A stretch of DNA of 64,000 bases from Betaproteobacteria bacterium RIFCSPLOWO2_02_FULL_63_19 (lineage in GTDB: Bacteria > Pseudomonadota > Gammaproteobacteria > Burkholderiales > SG8-39). Positions 37,455 to 47,015 of this stretch are shown here, piece by piece. Under the pieces are notes generated by a model that was given only the letters and a program-made list of their open reading frames with translations, did no database searches and had not been told where the DNA came from. The DNA is taken from positions 1-64,000 of the forward strand of contig MEQX01000016.1 in the NCBI GenBank assembly GCA_001770415.1, in the 5' to 3' direction. The position numbers were made by a program, and so were the translations under genes. The first letter of the stretch is position 1, and each line of letters begins with the position of its first letter.

Positions 37455-38738
37455 CTAACGATAGAACAGCTCCACGAGGCCCATGCCGGTTATCGGCACG
37501 TAGGTTATCAGCAGCAGCAGCGCGATCAGCACCCCGACGAACCAGGCATTCACCTTGGAGACCTCCCAGATGTCCGCCCCGGCGATCGCACACGAAGTCA
37601 TCAGCACGCTTGCCACGGGCGGAGTCTGCTGGCCGACGCCCAGGTTGATGGTGACGATAAGTCCGAAATGCACCGGGTCGATGCCCACACTGGTCACGAG
37701 CGGCAGCACCACCGGGACGGTGAGGATGATCGCCGCGGCCGAGTGCAGGAACAGGCCCAGGACGAGGAAAAGAACGTTCAAGATCGCAAGCACGACCCAT
37801 TTGTTCGTCGTGTATTCCAGGATCCCCGCGGCCAGCTGCTGCGGTACTTTCGCCTCGGTGAGGTACACGCCCAACAGGGCGCTGGCGGCTACCAGCAGCA
37901 TGACCACGGCAGTCTGCACGCCGCCTTCAATGATCGCATTGCGCAAGTGTTCCCGGTCGAGTTCGCCGTAGACCACGCGGCCGATGAACAGCGCGGCAAG
38001 CACCGCCATTGCGGCACCCTCCGTCGCTGTGACGATACCGCCGAAAATGGAACCCAGGATGATCACTGGCAGGAAGAATGCCCAGAACGCCTCCCGGAAG
38101 GTTTGGCGCACGCGCGACCAGCGAAAAGATTCCTCCACCGGAAAGTTGTATCGGCGGGCGAACCAGTAGGCCACGCCCATCAGACCCAGGCCGCCAAGGA
38201 TGCCGGGCACGATTCCCGCCACGAACAGCTGCACCACCGAGGTGTCGGCCATAACGGCGTAGAGCACCATCGGGATCGAAGGCGGGATGATTATGGCGAG
38301 CGTCGCGGACGATGACAAGATCGCGGCGGCGAATTCCTTGGAGTACCCACGCTCCCGCATCGCCGGGATCAACACCGAGCCCAGCGCTGCGACGTCGGCG
38401 ACGGCCGAGCCGGAGATTTCGGCGAAGAACAGCGACGTTCCAACGCTTACGATGGACAGCCCGCCTCTGATCCAGCCGAGCAGAGCCGACGCAAACGCGA
38501 TCAGCCGCTGAGAGATCCCGGAGCAGTTCATGATCGAGCCAGCCAGAATGAACAGGGGTATGGCGAGCAAAGGAAAGTTGGTCGCACCGTTGTAGATGAC
38601 GATCGCGACATTGGGCAGGCTGTCCGCACCCTGCGTCGCCACCAGCGCCGCGGTGGCGACGATGCCCAGCGCCACCGCGATGGGGACGTTGATCAGCACC
38701 AGTGCAAGCACGCACGCAAACAGCAGGAGTATGGCCAC
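37455..38738 (-). CDS. TRAP transporter large permease (DctM family)
   Basis: 427 residues, about 12 membrane helices. Conserved elements are 'FPLLAIPLFILAGSIMNCSG', 'ISGSAVADVAALGSVLIPAM' and 'SSATLAIIIPPSIPMVLYAV'. GTG start at 38738. It is the second TRAP permease in the window and is clearly different in sequence from the one at 35.3 kb, so the two systems are not a recent duplication. Lies 9 nt after the DctQ-type gene. Confidence 0.94.
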   Translation of the reverse strand: MAILLLFACVLALVLINVPIAVALGIVATAALVATQGADSLPNVAIVIYNGATNFPLLAIPLFILAGSIMNCSGISQRLIAFASALLGWIRGGLSIVSVGTSLFFAEISGSAVADVAALGSVLIPAMRERGYSKEFAAAILSSSATLAIIIPPSIPMVLYAVMADTSVVQLFVAGIVPGILGGLGLMGVAYWFARRYNFPVEESFRWSRVRQTFREAFWAFFLPVIILGSIFGGIVTATEGAAMAVLAALFIGRVVYGELDREHLRNAIIEGGVQTAVVMLLVAASALLGVYLTEAKVPQQLAAGILEYTTNKWVVLAILNVLFLVLGLFLHSAAAIILTVPVVLPLVTSVGIDPVHFGLIVTINLGVGQQTPPVASVLMTSCAIAGADIWEVSKVNAWFVGVLIALLLLITYVPITGMGLVELFYR

Positions 38739-38747
38739 GCGCTTCCC

Positions 38748-39266
38748 TTAGTGCGTCATCTGCGCCAGGTCGCTCGTTTGTGTATCGGAGTGGCCCATGG
38801 CCTCACGAAACACCTGAGGCAGGTTAAATGCCTCCGCGAGGATAAACATCAATGCACTGGCCGGAATGACCGACTGCGTGACCGCAACCGGTATCCACGG
38901 CAGGCTCACCAGGCGGTCATTGCCGACTACCGCCAGTACCTGGTAGCCGACCCAGGCGAGCAGCAGGAAGAATGCGAACACCAGCAGCTCGGCGATCAGC
39001 GCGAACAGCACTCGCCATATGGGCGGCAAAGGTGCGACCAGCCCGGAGAAGCCGATATGGGCGCGCTTGAGGGCTGCCAGCGCCGCACCGTAGAACGTGA
39101 GCCAGGCGAGCAGCACAGAGGCCACCTCGTCGTACCACGAGAGCGCCATGCCGATGGTGCGGAACAGTACGCCGAGGGTGACCTCGGCGGCCAGCACCAC
39201 CATGAGTGCGAGCACTAACCATTCGAGAAAGCGTTCGTACGCCGAGCGCAGCCGCTGGATAGTCAT
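38748..39266 (-). CDS. TRAP transporter small permease (DctQ family)
   Basis: 172 residues with four predicted membrane helices. The conserved stretch 'ALSWYDEVASVLLAWLTFYG' corresponds to the DctQ signature around the second helix. The purine-rich GGGGGAGGA sequence sits almost on the ATG, closer than usual. Lies between the binding-protein gene and the large permease in the order P-Q-M. Confidence 0.88.
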   Translation of the reverse strand: MTIQRLRSAYERFLEWLVLALMVVLAAEVTLGVLFRTIGMALSWYDEVASVLLAWLTFYGAALAALKRAHIGFSGLVAPLPPIWRVLFALIAELLVFAFFLLLAWVGYQVLAVVGNDRLVSLPWIPVAVTQSVIPASALMFILAEAFNLPQVFREAMGHSDTQTSDLAQMTH

Positions 39267-39371
39267 TCCTCCCCCTATTTACTTCGAAGTGCGGCAGGCA
39301 GGCACGCCGGTACCGGCGGCGATGGATCGCCGCTTTGCACCTCGATCCTTCCGGGCCTGGGCTTTACCTGG

Positions 39372-40346
39372 TTACTTACCCAGTGCGATGGCCGTGTCGA
39401 TCACTTCCTTCGCGCCGGGCACGGCCTTGCCGAAGTCGGCATATATCGCCTTGCTTCCAGCGACGAATGCGTCCTTGTTCGGAGTGTTGACCTGCATGCC
39501 TGCTGCCTTGAGCTTGCCCAGCAACTCGTTCTCGGCTTTCTCCGCGGTCTGGTAAACGAAGGCCTGGGTTTCCTTCGCGATCGCTTCGAGGTCCTGCCTG
39601 GTTTTGGTCGGCAGCTTTGCCCATTTCTTCGCTCCCACCGTGACGTAGGCCGGTGTATAGACGTGGCCCGACAGCGATAGATATTTCTGCACTTCCTGAA
39701 ATTTCTGGCTGTAGATCTGCGTGAAAGGGTTTTCCTGGCCGTCCATGACGCCGGTCTGCAGCGCAGTGAACACTTCGGATAATTTCATCGGCGAGGGGTT
39801 GGCGCCGTAATCCTTGAACATGCGCACGCGCCACTTGCCTTTGGGCGTGCGCAACTTGATGCCTTGCAAATCGGCGGGGACGACGATGGGCCGCTTGGAA
39901 TTGGTGATGTGGCGGTAGCCGTTCTCCCAGACGGCGATGATCTTCAGGCCCTTCTTCTCGGCCGCCGGCACGAGCTTCGGCCACACGACATTCTTTTCGA
40001 TGCGCTGCATGTGCGCGCGGTCCTTGACCAGGTAGGGCATCTCGAACACGCCGAACAGGTCCACCTCCGAGGACATCACCGTGGACGGAAGCGCCATGTC
40101 CACGGTGCCCAGTTTAACCTTCTGCAGCAGTTCGACGTCGCCGCCCAACTGGCTCGAGCCGAAAACGGAGACTTTCACCTTGCCAGCGAGTTTCGTGTTG
40201 ACGCGCTTCGCGTACTCCTCGGCCGAAGCTGCAAACAGCGAACCCGTTTGCCCAACATGTCCGAACTTGAGTTCCACCTGCGCGTCGGCGTTGGCGCAGA
40301 ATGCAGCGGCAAGCACGGCCAAACCATACAGTTTCCCGTTACGCAT
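39372..40346 (-). CDS. TRAP transporter substrate-binding protein (DctP family)
   Basis: 324 residues with a signal peptide ('LYGLAVLAAAFCANADAQ'). Mature start 'VELKFGHVGQTGSLFAASAE' is typical of DctP. The conserved Arg/Gly core is 'GIKLRTPKGKWRVRMFKDYG', followed by 'SEVFTALQTGVMDGQENPF', the classical family motif. A carboxylic-acid ligand is expected. Its operon also encodes an aminotransferase and a crotonase, hinting at an amino-acid-derived or hydroxy-acid ligand (inference). Confidence 0.93.
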   Translation of the reverse strand: MRNGKLYGLAVLAAAFCANADAQVELKFGHVGQTGSLFAASAEEYAKRVNTKLAGKVKVSVFGSSQLGGDVELLQKVKLGTVDMALPSTVMSSEVDLFGVFEMPYLVKDRAHMQRIEKNVVWPKLVPAAEKKGLKIIAVWENGYRHITNSKRPIVVPADLQGIKLRTPKGKWRVRMFKDYGANPSPMKLSEVFTALQTGVMDGQENPFTQIYSQKFQEVQKYLSLSGHVYTPAYVTVGAKKWAKLPTKTRQDLEAIAKETQAFVYQTAEKAENELLGKLKAAGMQVNTPNKDAFVAGSKAIYADFGKAVPGAKEVIDTAIALGK

Positions 40347-40386
40347 GAACGTTCCTCCTCTCGATTGATAGGTGTATTGCTGCAGG

Positions 40387-41586
40387 TCAGGCGGCCCTGC
40401 GTTCGCCCGCTTTCATTTCGGCGCATCCGGCGAGATACTCCATCGCCGCCTGCACTCCGCCCTTCTCGTGGGGCACGTTCGCCAGCGTGAGCCCCATTTC
40501 CACGCCGGCCAGCGTGCCGGCGAGCGCCAGGTCGTTGAAGTCACCCAGGTGCCCGATGCGAAAAATCTTGCCCGCGAGCCGCCCCAGTCCGGTGCCCAGG
40601 GACATGTCATAGGCATCGAGGATGATTCTGCGCAGCGCGTCGGCGTCGTGCCCCTGCGGCGTCATGACCGCGGTGAGCGAATTGCTGTATTCGGTGGGAA
40701 CGGCGCACACGATCTCCAGTCCCCAGGCCCGCACCGCGCGGCGCGTCGCCTCAGCATGGCGGGCGTGGCGCGCAAACACGTCTTGCAGGCCTTCTTCGCG
40801 CAGCATGCGTAGGGCTTCGCGCAAGCCGTAGAGCAGGTTGGTGGCGGGCGTGTAGGGGAAGAACCCGCTCTTGTTCGCCGCGAGCATCTCCTCCCAGGCC
40901 CAGTAGGACTTCGGCAGCTTCGCGGATTTCGAGGCGGCAAGCGCCTTCTCGCCCACGCAGTTGAACGACAATCCCGGGGGCAGCATCAGACCCTTCTGCG
41001 ATCCGGCGATGGTGACGTCCACGCCCCATTCGTCGTGTCGGTAGTCGATGCATGCGAGCGACGAAATCGTATCGACCATGAACAGCGCCGGATGGCCCGC
41101 AGCGTCGATGGCGGCGCGAACAGCGCCGATGCGACTGGTAACGCCGGTGGAGGTTTCGTTGTGCACCACGCACAACGCGCGAATCGCGTGCGTGTGGTCT
41201 TCCTTCAGCTTCGCCTCGACCATCGCCGGGTCGACGCCGCGGCGCCAATCCGTCGCGACGACCTCTACCTGCAGGCCCAGGCGCGTGGCCATCTTCGACC
41301 ACAGCGCGGCGAACTGGCCGGTCTCGAACATGAGCACACGATCGCCGGGCGAAAGGGTGTTGACCAACGCGGCTTCCCATGCCCCGGTGCCGGAGGCCGG
41401 GTATATCACCACCGGCTGCCGGGTCTGGAGCATCTCGCGCAGTCCCTCGAAGATTTCGAGCCCCATCCTTCCGAATTCAGGTCCGCGGTGGTCAATCGTG
41501 GGCATGTTCATCGCGCGCAGCACGCGATCGGGGAGGTTGGTGGGACCGGGAATCTGGAGAAAATGACGGCCGCTTCGATAAGCCAT
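40387..41586 (-). CDS. Serine-glyoxylate-type aminotransferase (class V)
   Basis: 399 residues, fold-type I PLP enzyme. PLP lysine Lys198 is in 'IAGSQKGLMLPPG', the cofactor aspartate in 'LFMVDTISS', and the phosphate site in 'YPASGTGAWEAAL'. N-terminal 'FLQIPGPTNLPDRVLRAM' matches SgaA/AGAT enzymes, which transfer an amino group from serine or alanine to glyoxylate. ATG 41586 has AGGA 8 nt upstream; the in-frame extension to 41613 lacks support. First gene of the operon leading into the second TRAP set. Confidence 0.92.
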   Translation of the reverse strand: MAYRSGRHFLQIPGPTNLPDRVLRAMNMPTIDHRGPEFGRMGLEIFEGLREMLQTRQPVVIYPASGTGAWEAALVNTLSPGDRVLMFETGQFAALWSKMATRLGLQVEVVATDWRRGVDPAMVEAKLKEDHTHAIRALCVVHNETSTGVTSRIGAVRAAIDAAGHPALFMVDTISSLACIDYRHDEWGVDVTIAGSQKGLMLPPGLSFNCVGEKALAASKSAKLPKSYWAWEEMLAANKSGFFPYTPATNLLYGLREALRMLREEGLQDVFARHARHAEATRRAVRAWGLEIVCAVPTEYSNSLTAVMTPQGHDADALRRIILDAYDMSLGTGLGRLAGKIFRIGHLGDFNDLALAGTLAGVEMGLTLANVPHEKGGVQAAMEYLAGCAEMKAGERRAA

Positions 41587-41889
41587 GGAGTGATCCTTCG
41601 CGCAGACAAACACTGCTCCGAGAGTCTGCCACCTTAATTGAATCCGGTGAAGCTCACAAGAGCAGAAACGGCCCGGCTCAGTACCGCGGCGGCGCCAACT
41701 TTCCGAACCGACCGCGAGCCCGCCCGTCCCACAGGGGTCGCGGTATGATCGCGCTTTAATCAGGATTGCACGGCGGAGCGGAAATAGCTGCGTTGTGGCC
41801 GATCGACGGCGGTCGCGCGGCAGACTTGGCCATGAACCAAGGCCCTACCCGCGGTCATGCTCGGGTAGAGCGTTGCAAGGAGACTTGAC
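41587..41889. other. Divergent intergenic region between aminotransferase and DsbA-like genes
   Basis: No supported gene. TATGAT at about 41742-41747 could be a rightward -10 box, but it has no good -35. The AAGGAG just before 41890 belongs to the downstream gene. Confidence 0.35.
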
Positions 41890-42552
41890 GTGACGCTAAA
41901 AATCGATGTGATTTCGGATGTCGTCTGCCCCTGGTGCTTCATCGGCAAGAGGAAGCTCGAGCGCGCGCTCGAACGCTATGGCGAATGCAATGCGGAGGTC
42001 GAGCCGCCGGAGGTGACCTGGCATCCGTTCCAGCTCAATCCGGACATGCCGGTGGAGGGCCTGGACCGACGCGAATACCTGCGCCGCAAGTTTGGCGGCC
42101 AATCGACGCAGATCTATGCGCGCGTGAGTGCTGCCGGCGCCCAAGTCGGCATCCCGTTCGCGTTTGACAAAGTGACCCGACAACCCAACACGCTCGCGGC
42201 GCACAGCCTGATCATGCTCGCGGGCGAGTCCGGGCTGCAGAACAACGTGGTCGAGGGCCTGTTCCGGGGCTATTTCATCGACGGCCGCGATCTCAGCGCA
42301 AACGAGACGTTGTCGGACATTGCTTGCGCGGCGGGGCTTGCGAGGCCACAGGTCGAGGCTTGCCTGTCAAGCGCGCAGGCGCGCGAACAGGTGCGCTCGG
42401 AAGACGAGCAGGCGCGGCGTCTCGGCGTCGAGGGTGTGCCGTTCTTCGTGTTCAATGGCCGTTACGCGGTATCGGGCGCGCAGGATACCGAGGTGCTGGT
42501 CGACGCCATGCTCGCCTCCGAACGAGAGCCTCTCCCGGCAAATGACGAATGA
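41890..42552 (+). CDS. DsbA-family oxidoreductase, FrnE-like
   Basis: 220 residues. Thioredoxin-fold active site Cys13-Pro-Trp-Cys16 at the very N-terminus, then the inserted helical domain and the cis-Pro segment 'GVEGVPFFVFNG'. FrnE-like proteins are cytoplasmic dithiol oxidoreductases; some relatives are 2-hydroxychromene-2-carboxylate isomerases, but those usually lack the CxxC. GTG start with AAGGAG upstream. The stop falls just before the large dehydrogenase gene, suggesting co-transcription. Confidence 0.9.
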   Translation: MTLKIDVISDVVCPWCFIGKRKLERALERYGECNAEVEPPEVTWHPFQLNPDMPVEGLDRREYLRRKFGGQSTQIYARVSAAGAQVGIPFAFDKVTRQPNTLAAHSLIMLAGESGLQNNVVEGLFRGYFIDGRDLSANETLSDIACAAGLARPQVEACLSSAQAREQVRSEDEQARRLGVEGVPFFVFNGRYAVSGAQDTEVLVDAMLASEREPLPANDE

Positions 42553-42607
42553 TGTTGGTGCGGCTGCATTGCGGGTCAAGCGAATTGACGATGCACGAAT
42601 CCTTGGA

Positions 42608-45571
42608 ATGAGCGGCGATAAGGCATTTTCGGTCGCGTTTCACCCGCGCGTGGGTGATTCCGCTCTCGCGCGGCGCCTGGTGCGCGAGGTCGAAGGCGAG
42701 GTTCTGTTCGATCCGGCGAGCCGCGCCCGCTATTCGAGTGACGCGTCGATCTACCAGATCGAACCAATCGGTATTGTCGTACCGAAGACCCGGCAGGACG
42801 TGCGCGTTGCCGTCCAGATTGCAGCCGAGGAGGGTATTCCGATACTGCCGCGCGGCGCAGGCACTTCGCAGTGCGGCCAAACGGTCGGTGCGGCGCTGGT
42901 CATCGACGACTCGAAATACCTGAACCGGCTGCTCGAGGCGGATGCCGCGAACGGCACCGCGGTCGCCGAACCCGGACTGGTGCTGGACCAGCTCAATCTA
43001 GCGCTGAAGGGCTCGGGGCTGTGGTTCCCGGTCGACGTGTCCACGTCGGCGCAGGCCACCCTCGGGGGCATGGCCGGCAACAATTCCTGCGGATCGCGCT
43101 CGATTCGGTACGGCAACATGGTGCACAACGTGCTGGGTATCGACGCGTTGCTGGCTGACGGTTCTCAGTATTACTTCGGTCCGAGTGCCGGGTTGGATGC
43201 CGCGCCTGCAGGGCTGCGCGAGCTTGTAGGGAGAATTCACGCCATCGTCGAACGCGAGGCCGACGAGATCGAAACGCGCTGGCCCAAGGTATTGCGCCGC
43301 GTGCAGGGCTACAACATCGACATGATCAGGTCCTATGCACCGCATAACCTTGCGCACCTGCTGGTCGGATCGGAGGGAACACTCGCCTGGTTCGAGCGCA
43401 TCGTGCTGAAACTTTCGGCGCTGCCCCGGGCGAAGGCGCTGGGCGTATGTCACTTCCCGGCGTTTTACGCGGCGATGCAGGCGCCGCAGCACATCGTGAA
43501 GCTCGATCCCGTTGCTGTTGAGCTGGTCGACCGCACGATGATCGGTCTCGCACGCGGCAATCCGGCGTTCCGGGGGACTGTGGACCGTTTCGTGAGGGGC
43601 GATCCGGAAGCGATTCTGCTGATCGAGTTCGCGGGCGAGGACCTCGGTGTTCAGCTTGCCAAGCTCAAGCAGCTCGTTGAACTGATGGGCGACCTGGGCC
43701 TGCCCGGGAGCGTGGTTGAGATTCCGGATGCCGCGCTCCAGCGCGAGATCTGGGAAGTGCGCAAGGCGGGACTGAACATCATGATGTCGATGAAGGGCGA
43801 CGGCAAGCCCGTGTCGTTCATCGAGGACTGCGCGGTTCCACTCGAGCACCTCGCCGAATACACGCGCCGGCTCACCGAGGTATTCGAGCGCCACGGCACG
43901 CATGGCACCTGGTACGCCCACGCGTCGGTGGGCACGTTGCACGTGCGGCCCGTGCTCAACATGAAAACCGACGGGGCCAGCAAGATGCGCGCGATCGCCG
44001 AAGAAGCCTGCGCGCTGGTCAGGGAATTCAAGGGCGCCTACTCGGGGGAGCACGGAGACGGTCTGGTCCGCTCGGAGTGGATCGAACCCATCATCGGGCC
44101 GCGGTTGACGTCCTCACTGGCCGAAATCAAGGCTCTGTTCGATCCGAAGGGCCTGATGAACCCGGGCAAGATCGTGCGCCCGCCGAAGCAGGACGACCGC
44201 GCTCTTCTGCGTTACAAGCCGGGCTACACCGTACAGTCGCCCGAGACCGCTCTCGACTGGAGTGAATGGGGGGGGCTCGCCGGTGCCGCGGAAATGTGCA
44301 ACAACAACGGCCACTGCCGGAAATTTGATGCGGGGACCATGTGCCCGTCGTTTCGCGTTACCGGCGACGAAGTGCATCTCACGCGCGGCCGAGCCAATAC
44401 GCTGCGCCTGGCGCTGTCGGGCCAGCTCGGTCCGGACGCATTCACTTCGGATGAACTGCGCGAAGCGATGGACCTGTGCGTCGGCTGCAAGGGGTGCAAG
44501 CGCGAATGTCCGACCGGGGTCGACATGGCGCGGATGAAGACAGAGTTTCTTCACCATTACCACCGGCGGCATGGTTATACGATCAAGGACCGCTTGATTG
44601 CGTATCTGCCGCGCTATGCGCCGATCGCTTCGCGTCTCGCGCCGCTGTTCAATCTGCGCAATCGCATTCCGGGGCTCGCCGCGCTGAGTGAATCGCTGTT
44701 CGGTATTTCGGCCCGGCGCCCGCTGCCCACGTGGCGGCGCGCCACGTTCGTCGATTCCATCGCGGCTGCCGGACGCAGCGACGCCACGCCGGGGGACGGC
44801 ACCGGCGAGGTGGTTCTTTTCGCCGACTGTTTCAACAATTACCACGAACCGGAAAACTCACACGCCGCGCTGCGGGTGCTCGAAGCATCGGGTTATACCG
44901 TGCATATCGCGCGGGCGAAGGACAAGGACGGATCGAGGCCGCTGTGCTGCGGCCGAACGTTCCTGTCATGCGGCATGCTGGAGCGAGCAAGACAGGAGGC
45001 GCAGCGCATGCTCACCGCGCTCAAACTATTCGTTGCGCGCGGCGTGCCGATCGTGGGACTGGAGCCGTCGTGCCTTTACACGCTGCGCGACGAGTTTCCG
45101 GCAATGCTGCCCGGCTCGCAGACCGAGGCGCTGGCGGCGCGGGCGATGATGTTCGAGGAGTTTCTGACGCAGGAACTGGAAGCCGGGAGGCTGAAGCTCC
45201 CGCTGAAAGCGCTGTCGCAGAAACACGCACTGCTTCATGGTCATTGCCACCAGAAGGCGTTCGCCGGCATGCCAGCGGTGCAGAAGGTGCTCGCGCTGGT
45301 TCCGGGGCTGGAGGTGACGACCGTGGAGTCCTCCTGTTGCGGCATGGCGGGTGCGTTCGGCTACGAGGCTGCGCATTACGAGGTATCGATGAAAATGGCC
45401 GAAGCGGCGCTGTTGCCTGCCGTACGCGCCGCCGGTCCCGATACGCTCATCGTCGCCGACGGCATTTCATGCCGCCATCAGATCGCCGACGGCACAAGGG
45501 AAGGTAGATCATTGCAGGCGCAGCGCCACGCGATGCACGTCGCGCGCGTGCTGGAGCAGGCTCTGCCTTGA
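42608..45571 (+). CDS. FAD/Fe-S 2-hydroxyacid dehydrogenase, YdiJ type
   Basis: About 987 residues in three parts: an FAD-binding domain ('ILPRGAGTSQCGQTVGAALV', 'GNNSCGSRSIRYGN'), an FAD-oxidase C-terminal domain ('GAYSGEHGDGLVRSEW'), then an iron-sulfur and CCG module with Cys clusters in 'CNNNGHCRKFDAGTMC', 'CVGCKGCKRECP', 'CCGRTFLSCG' and 'SSCCGMAGAFG'. This matches E. coli YdiJ, a D-2-hydroxyglutarate dehydrogenase, and related D-lactate/glycolate enzymes that pass electrons to the quinone pool. ATG 42608 was chosen; ATG 42542 would overlap the previous gene. Confidence 0.9.
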   Translation: MSGDKAFSVAFHPRVGDSALARRLVREVEGEVLFDPASRARYSSDASIYQIEPIGIVVPKTRQDVRVAVQIAAEEGIPILPRGAGTSQCGQTVGAALVIDDSKYLNRLLEADAANGTAVAEPGLVLDQLNLALKGSGLWFPVDVSTSAQATLGGMAGNNSCGSRSIRYGNMVHNVLGIDALLADGSQYYFGPSAGLDAAPAGLRELVGRIHAIVEREADEIETRWPKVLRRVQGYNIDMIRSYAPHNLAHLLVGSEGTLAWFERIVLKLSALPRAKALGVCHFPAFYAAMQAPQHIVKLDPVAVELVDRTMIGLARGNPAFRGTVDRFVRGDPEAILLIEFAGEDLGVQLAKLKQLVELMGDLGLPGSVVEIPDAALQREIWEVRKAGLNIMMSMKGDGKPVSFIEDCAVPLEHLAEYTRRLTEVFERHGTHGTWYAHASVGTLHVRPVLNMKTDGASKMRAIAEEACALVREFKGAYSGEHGDGLVRSEWIEPIIGPRLTSSLAEIKALFDPKGLMNPGKIVRPPKQDDRALLRYKPGYTVQSPETALDWSEWGGLAGAAEMCNNNGHCRKFDAGTMCPSFRVTGDEVHLTRGRANTLRLALSGQLGPDAFTSDELREAMDLCVGCKGCKRECPTGVDMARMKTEFLHHYHRRHGYTIKDRLIAYLPRYAPIASRLAPLFNLRNRIPGLAALSESLFGISARRPLPTWRRATFVDSIAAAGRSDATPGDGTGEVVLFADCFNNYHEPENSHAALRVLEASGYTVHIARAKDKDGSRPLCCGRTFLSCGMLERARQEAQRMLTALKLFVARGVPIVGLEPSCLYTLRDEFPAMLPGSQTEALAARAMMFEEFLTQELEAGRLKLPLKALSQKHALLHGHCHQKAFAGMPAVQKVLALVPGLEVTTVESSCCGMAGAFGYEAAHYEVSMKMAEAALLPAVRAAGPDTLIVADGISCRHQIADGTREGRSLQAQRHAMHVARVLEQALP

Positions 45572-45633
45572 AGATGCCGGCGAACCCGGCCCGGACCGGT
45601 CAACGCACGGCTTAAGGGAATCGCCGATTCCGC

Positions 45634-45849
45634 TCAGGCCCGAATATCGGGGTCCAACTGCCGCGAGAGCAACGCGATCTGGTCCTTGAGCAGGAGCTTG
45701 CGCTTCTTCATGCGCTGAAGCAGAAACTCATCATGCAGAGGATTTTCGGTGAGGCGCTGGAGTGCGAGGTCCAGGTCGCGATGTTCGAGTTGAAGTTCCG
45801 TCAGCCGGGCTTCGATTTGTTGGCGCATGTCTTGGCCGGGTTCAGTCAT
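45634..45849 (-). CDS. YdcH/DUF465-family small protein
   Basis: 71 residues, all helical and highly charged. 'QIEARLTELQLEHRDLDLAL' followed by 'LLQRMKKRKLLLKDQIALL' is the DUF465 (YdcH) pattern of a short coiled-coil hairpin. No biochemical function is established. It lies 9 bp downstream of lgt on the same strand and may be co-transcribed. Confidence 0.85.
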   Translation of the reverse strand: MTEPGQDMRQQIEARLTELQLEHRDLDLALQRLTENPLHDEFLLQRMKKRKLLLKDQIALLSRQLDPDIRA

Positions 45850-45858
45850 AAGCCCATT

Positions 45859-46638
45859 CTAGCGCCGGCCGAGCGCCCATGCGAGCAGCGCTGCGCCGGC
45901 CGCTATCATCGGAACGGAGAGCCACTGACCCATCGACAGATCGAACGCGAGCAGACCGAGAAAGCCGTCGGGCTCGCGAAAATACTCCGCTACGAAACGA
46001 AAGACGCCGTAGCCAACGAGAAACGCGCCCGAAACCGCCCCTGTCGGCCGCCGCTTGGCCGAATACACCCACAGAATCGCAAACAGCAGCAGTCCTTCAA
46101 GCGAAAACTGGTAAAGCTGCGACGGATGGCGGGGTACTGGGCCGGCCGCGGGAAAGATCATGGCCCATGGAACATCCGCGGCCCTGCCCCAGAGTTCACC
46201 GTTGATGAAGTTACCCATTCGTCCCGCCGCGAGCCCGCACGGAACCAGCGGCGCGATGAAATCAGTGAGGGCGAGCCACCCGAGCCGGTACTTGCGTGCG
46301 ACCCACCACATCGCCAGAAGCACGCCGAGAAATCCGCCGTGAAACGCCATGCCACCCTGCCAGACGGCGAAGATCTCAAGGGGGTGTGCCGCGTAGTAGC
46401 CCGGTTTGTAGAACAGCACATAGCCCATCCTTCCACCGAGCACGACGCCCAGCACGCCAAAGAACAGCAGATCGTCCATGAGGGTCTCAGACGCACCGCG
46501 CCAAGCATCGCGGCGGGCGCGCAGGCGCCCGAGAAAGAAGAACAGGGCAAATGCGACCAGGTACATGAGCCCGTACCAGCGAATCGCGAGAGGCCCTAGG
46601 TGAATCGCAACGGGATCGAATTGAGGATGGATCAACAA
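45859..46638 (-). CDS. lgt: Prolipoprotein diacylglyceryl transferase
   Basis: 259 residues, inner-membrane enzyme with about seven helices. The Lgt signature GRMGNFIN is at residues 139-146 and the conserved His100 is in '[11 protein letters not shown]'. It transfers diacylglycerol from phosphatidylglycerol to the lipobox cysteine of prolipoproteins such as the LIV-type binding protein encoded at 58.4 kb. Length is normal. Confidence 0.97.
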   Translation of the reverse strand: MLIHPQFDPVAIHLGPLAIRWYGLMYLVAFALFFFLGRLRARRDAWRGASETLMDDLLFFGVLGVVLGGRMGYVLFYKPGYYAAHPLEIFAVWQGGMAFHGGFLGVLLAMWWVARKYRLGWLALTDFIAPLVPCGLAAGRMGNFINGELWGRAADVPWAMIFPAAGPVPRHPSQLYQFSLEGLLLFAILWVYSAKRRPTGAVSGAFLVGYGVFRFVAEYFREPDGFLGLLAFDLSMGQWLSVPMIAAGAALLAWALGRR

Positions 46639-46798
46639 GGGCAGATATGGTTGGGTCTGCTAAAGCCGATGTATTGCGTTAATCGGTGCTCGAAGTATGC
46701 CGTGCATTTTGGAGCTTAGGGCAAAAACTGTCTTGTCGCCCCGGTAGGATAGACTTATCGCCCCCTTGCATTTGCTGCATCGCCCGAATCACTCCGGC

Positions 46799-46962
46799 AT
46801 GGATCACGGCCCTCAATCCAATTCGACCGCCGCACACGGACCGGGAGAATCGCCGGCCCCAGCGGGACCATTAGCCTACCGCGATTATCGGCTGTTCATT
46901 GCCCATGGATTCCTGACCGACATAGTCGAGAAATCGCAGACCGTGATCATCGGCTGGAATCA
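46799..46962 (+). pseudogene. N-terminal fragment of an MFS transporter gene
   Basis: From ATG 46799 the frame reads a short Pro/Gly leader and then 'LAYRDYRLFIAHGFLTDIVE' and 'KSQTVIIGW', the start and first-helix region of a major facilitator transporter. Homology then stops abruptly near 46962 and no further helices follow. In another frame the next 60 bases, to TAG 47023-47025, read like the tail of an unrelated protein ('ALNAALAGEGLFALEPSR'). This looks like a deletion junction. The intact MFS gene beside it runs on the opposite strand. Confidence 0.55.
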
Positions 46963-47015
46963 CTCGCGCGCTGAACGCGGCGCTGGCCGGGGAGGGCCTG
47001 TTTGCGCTGGAGCCC

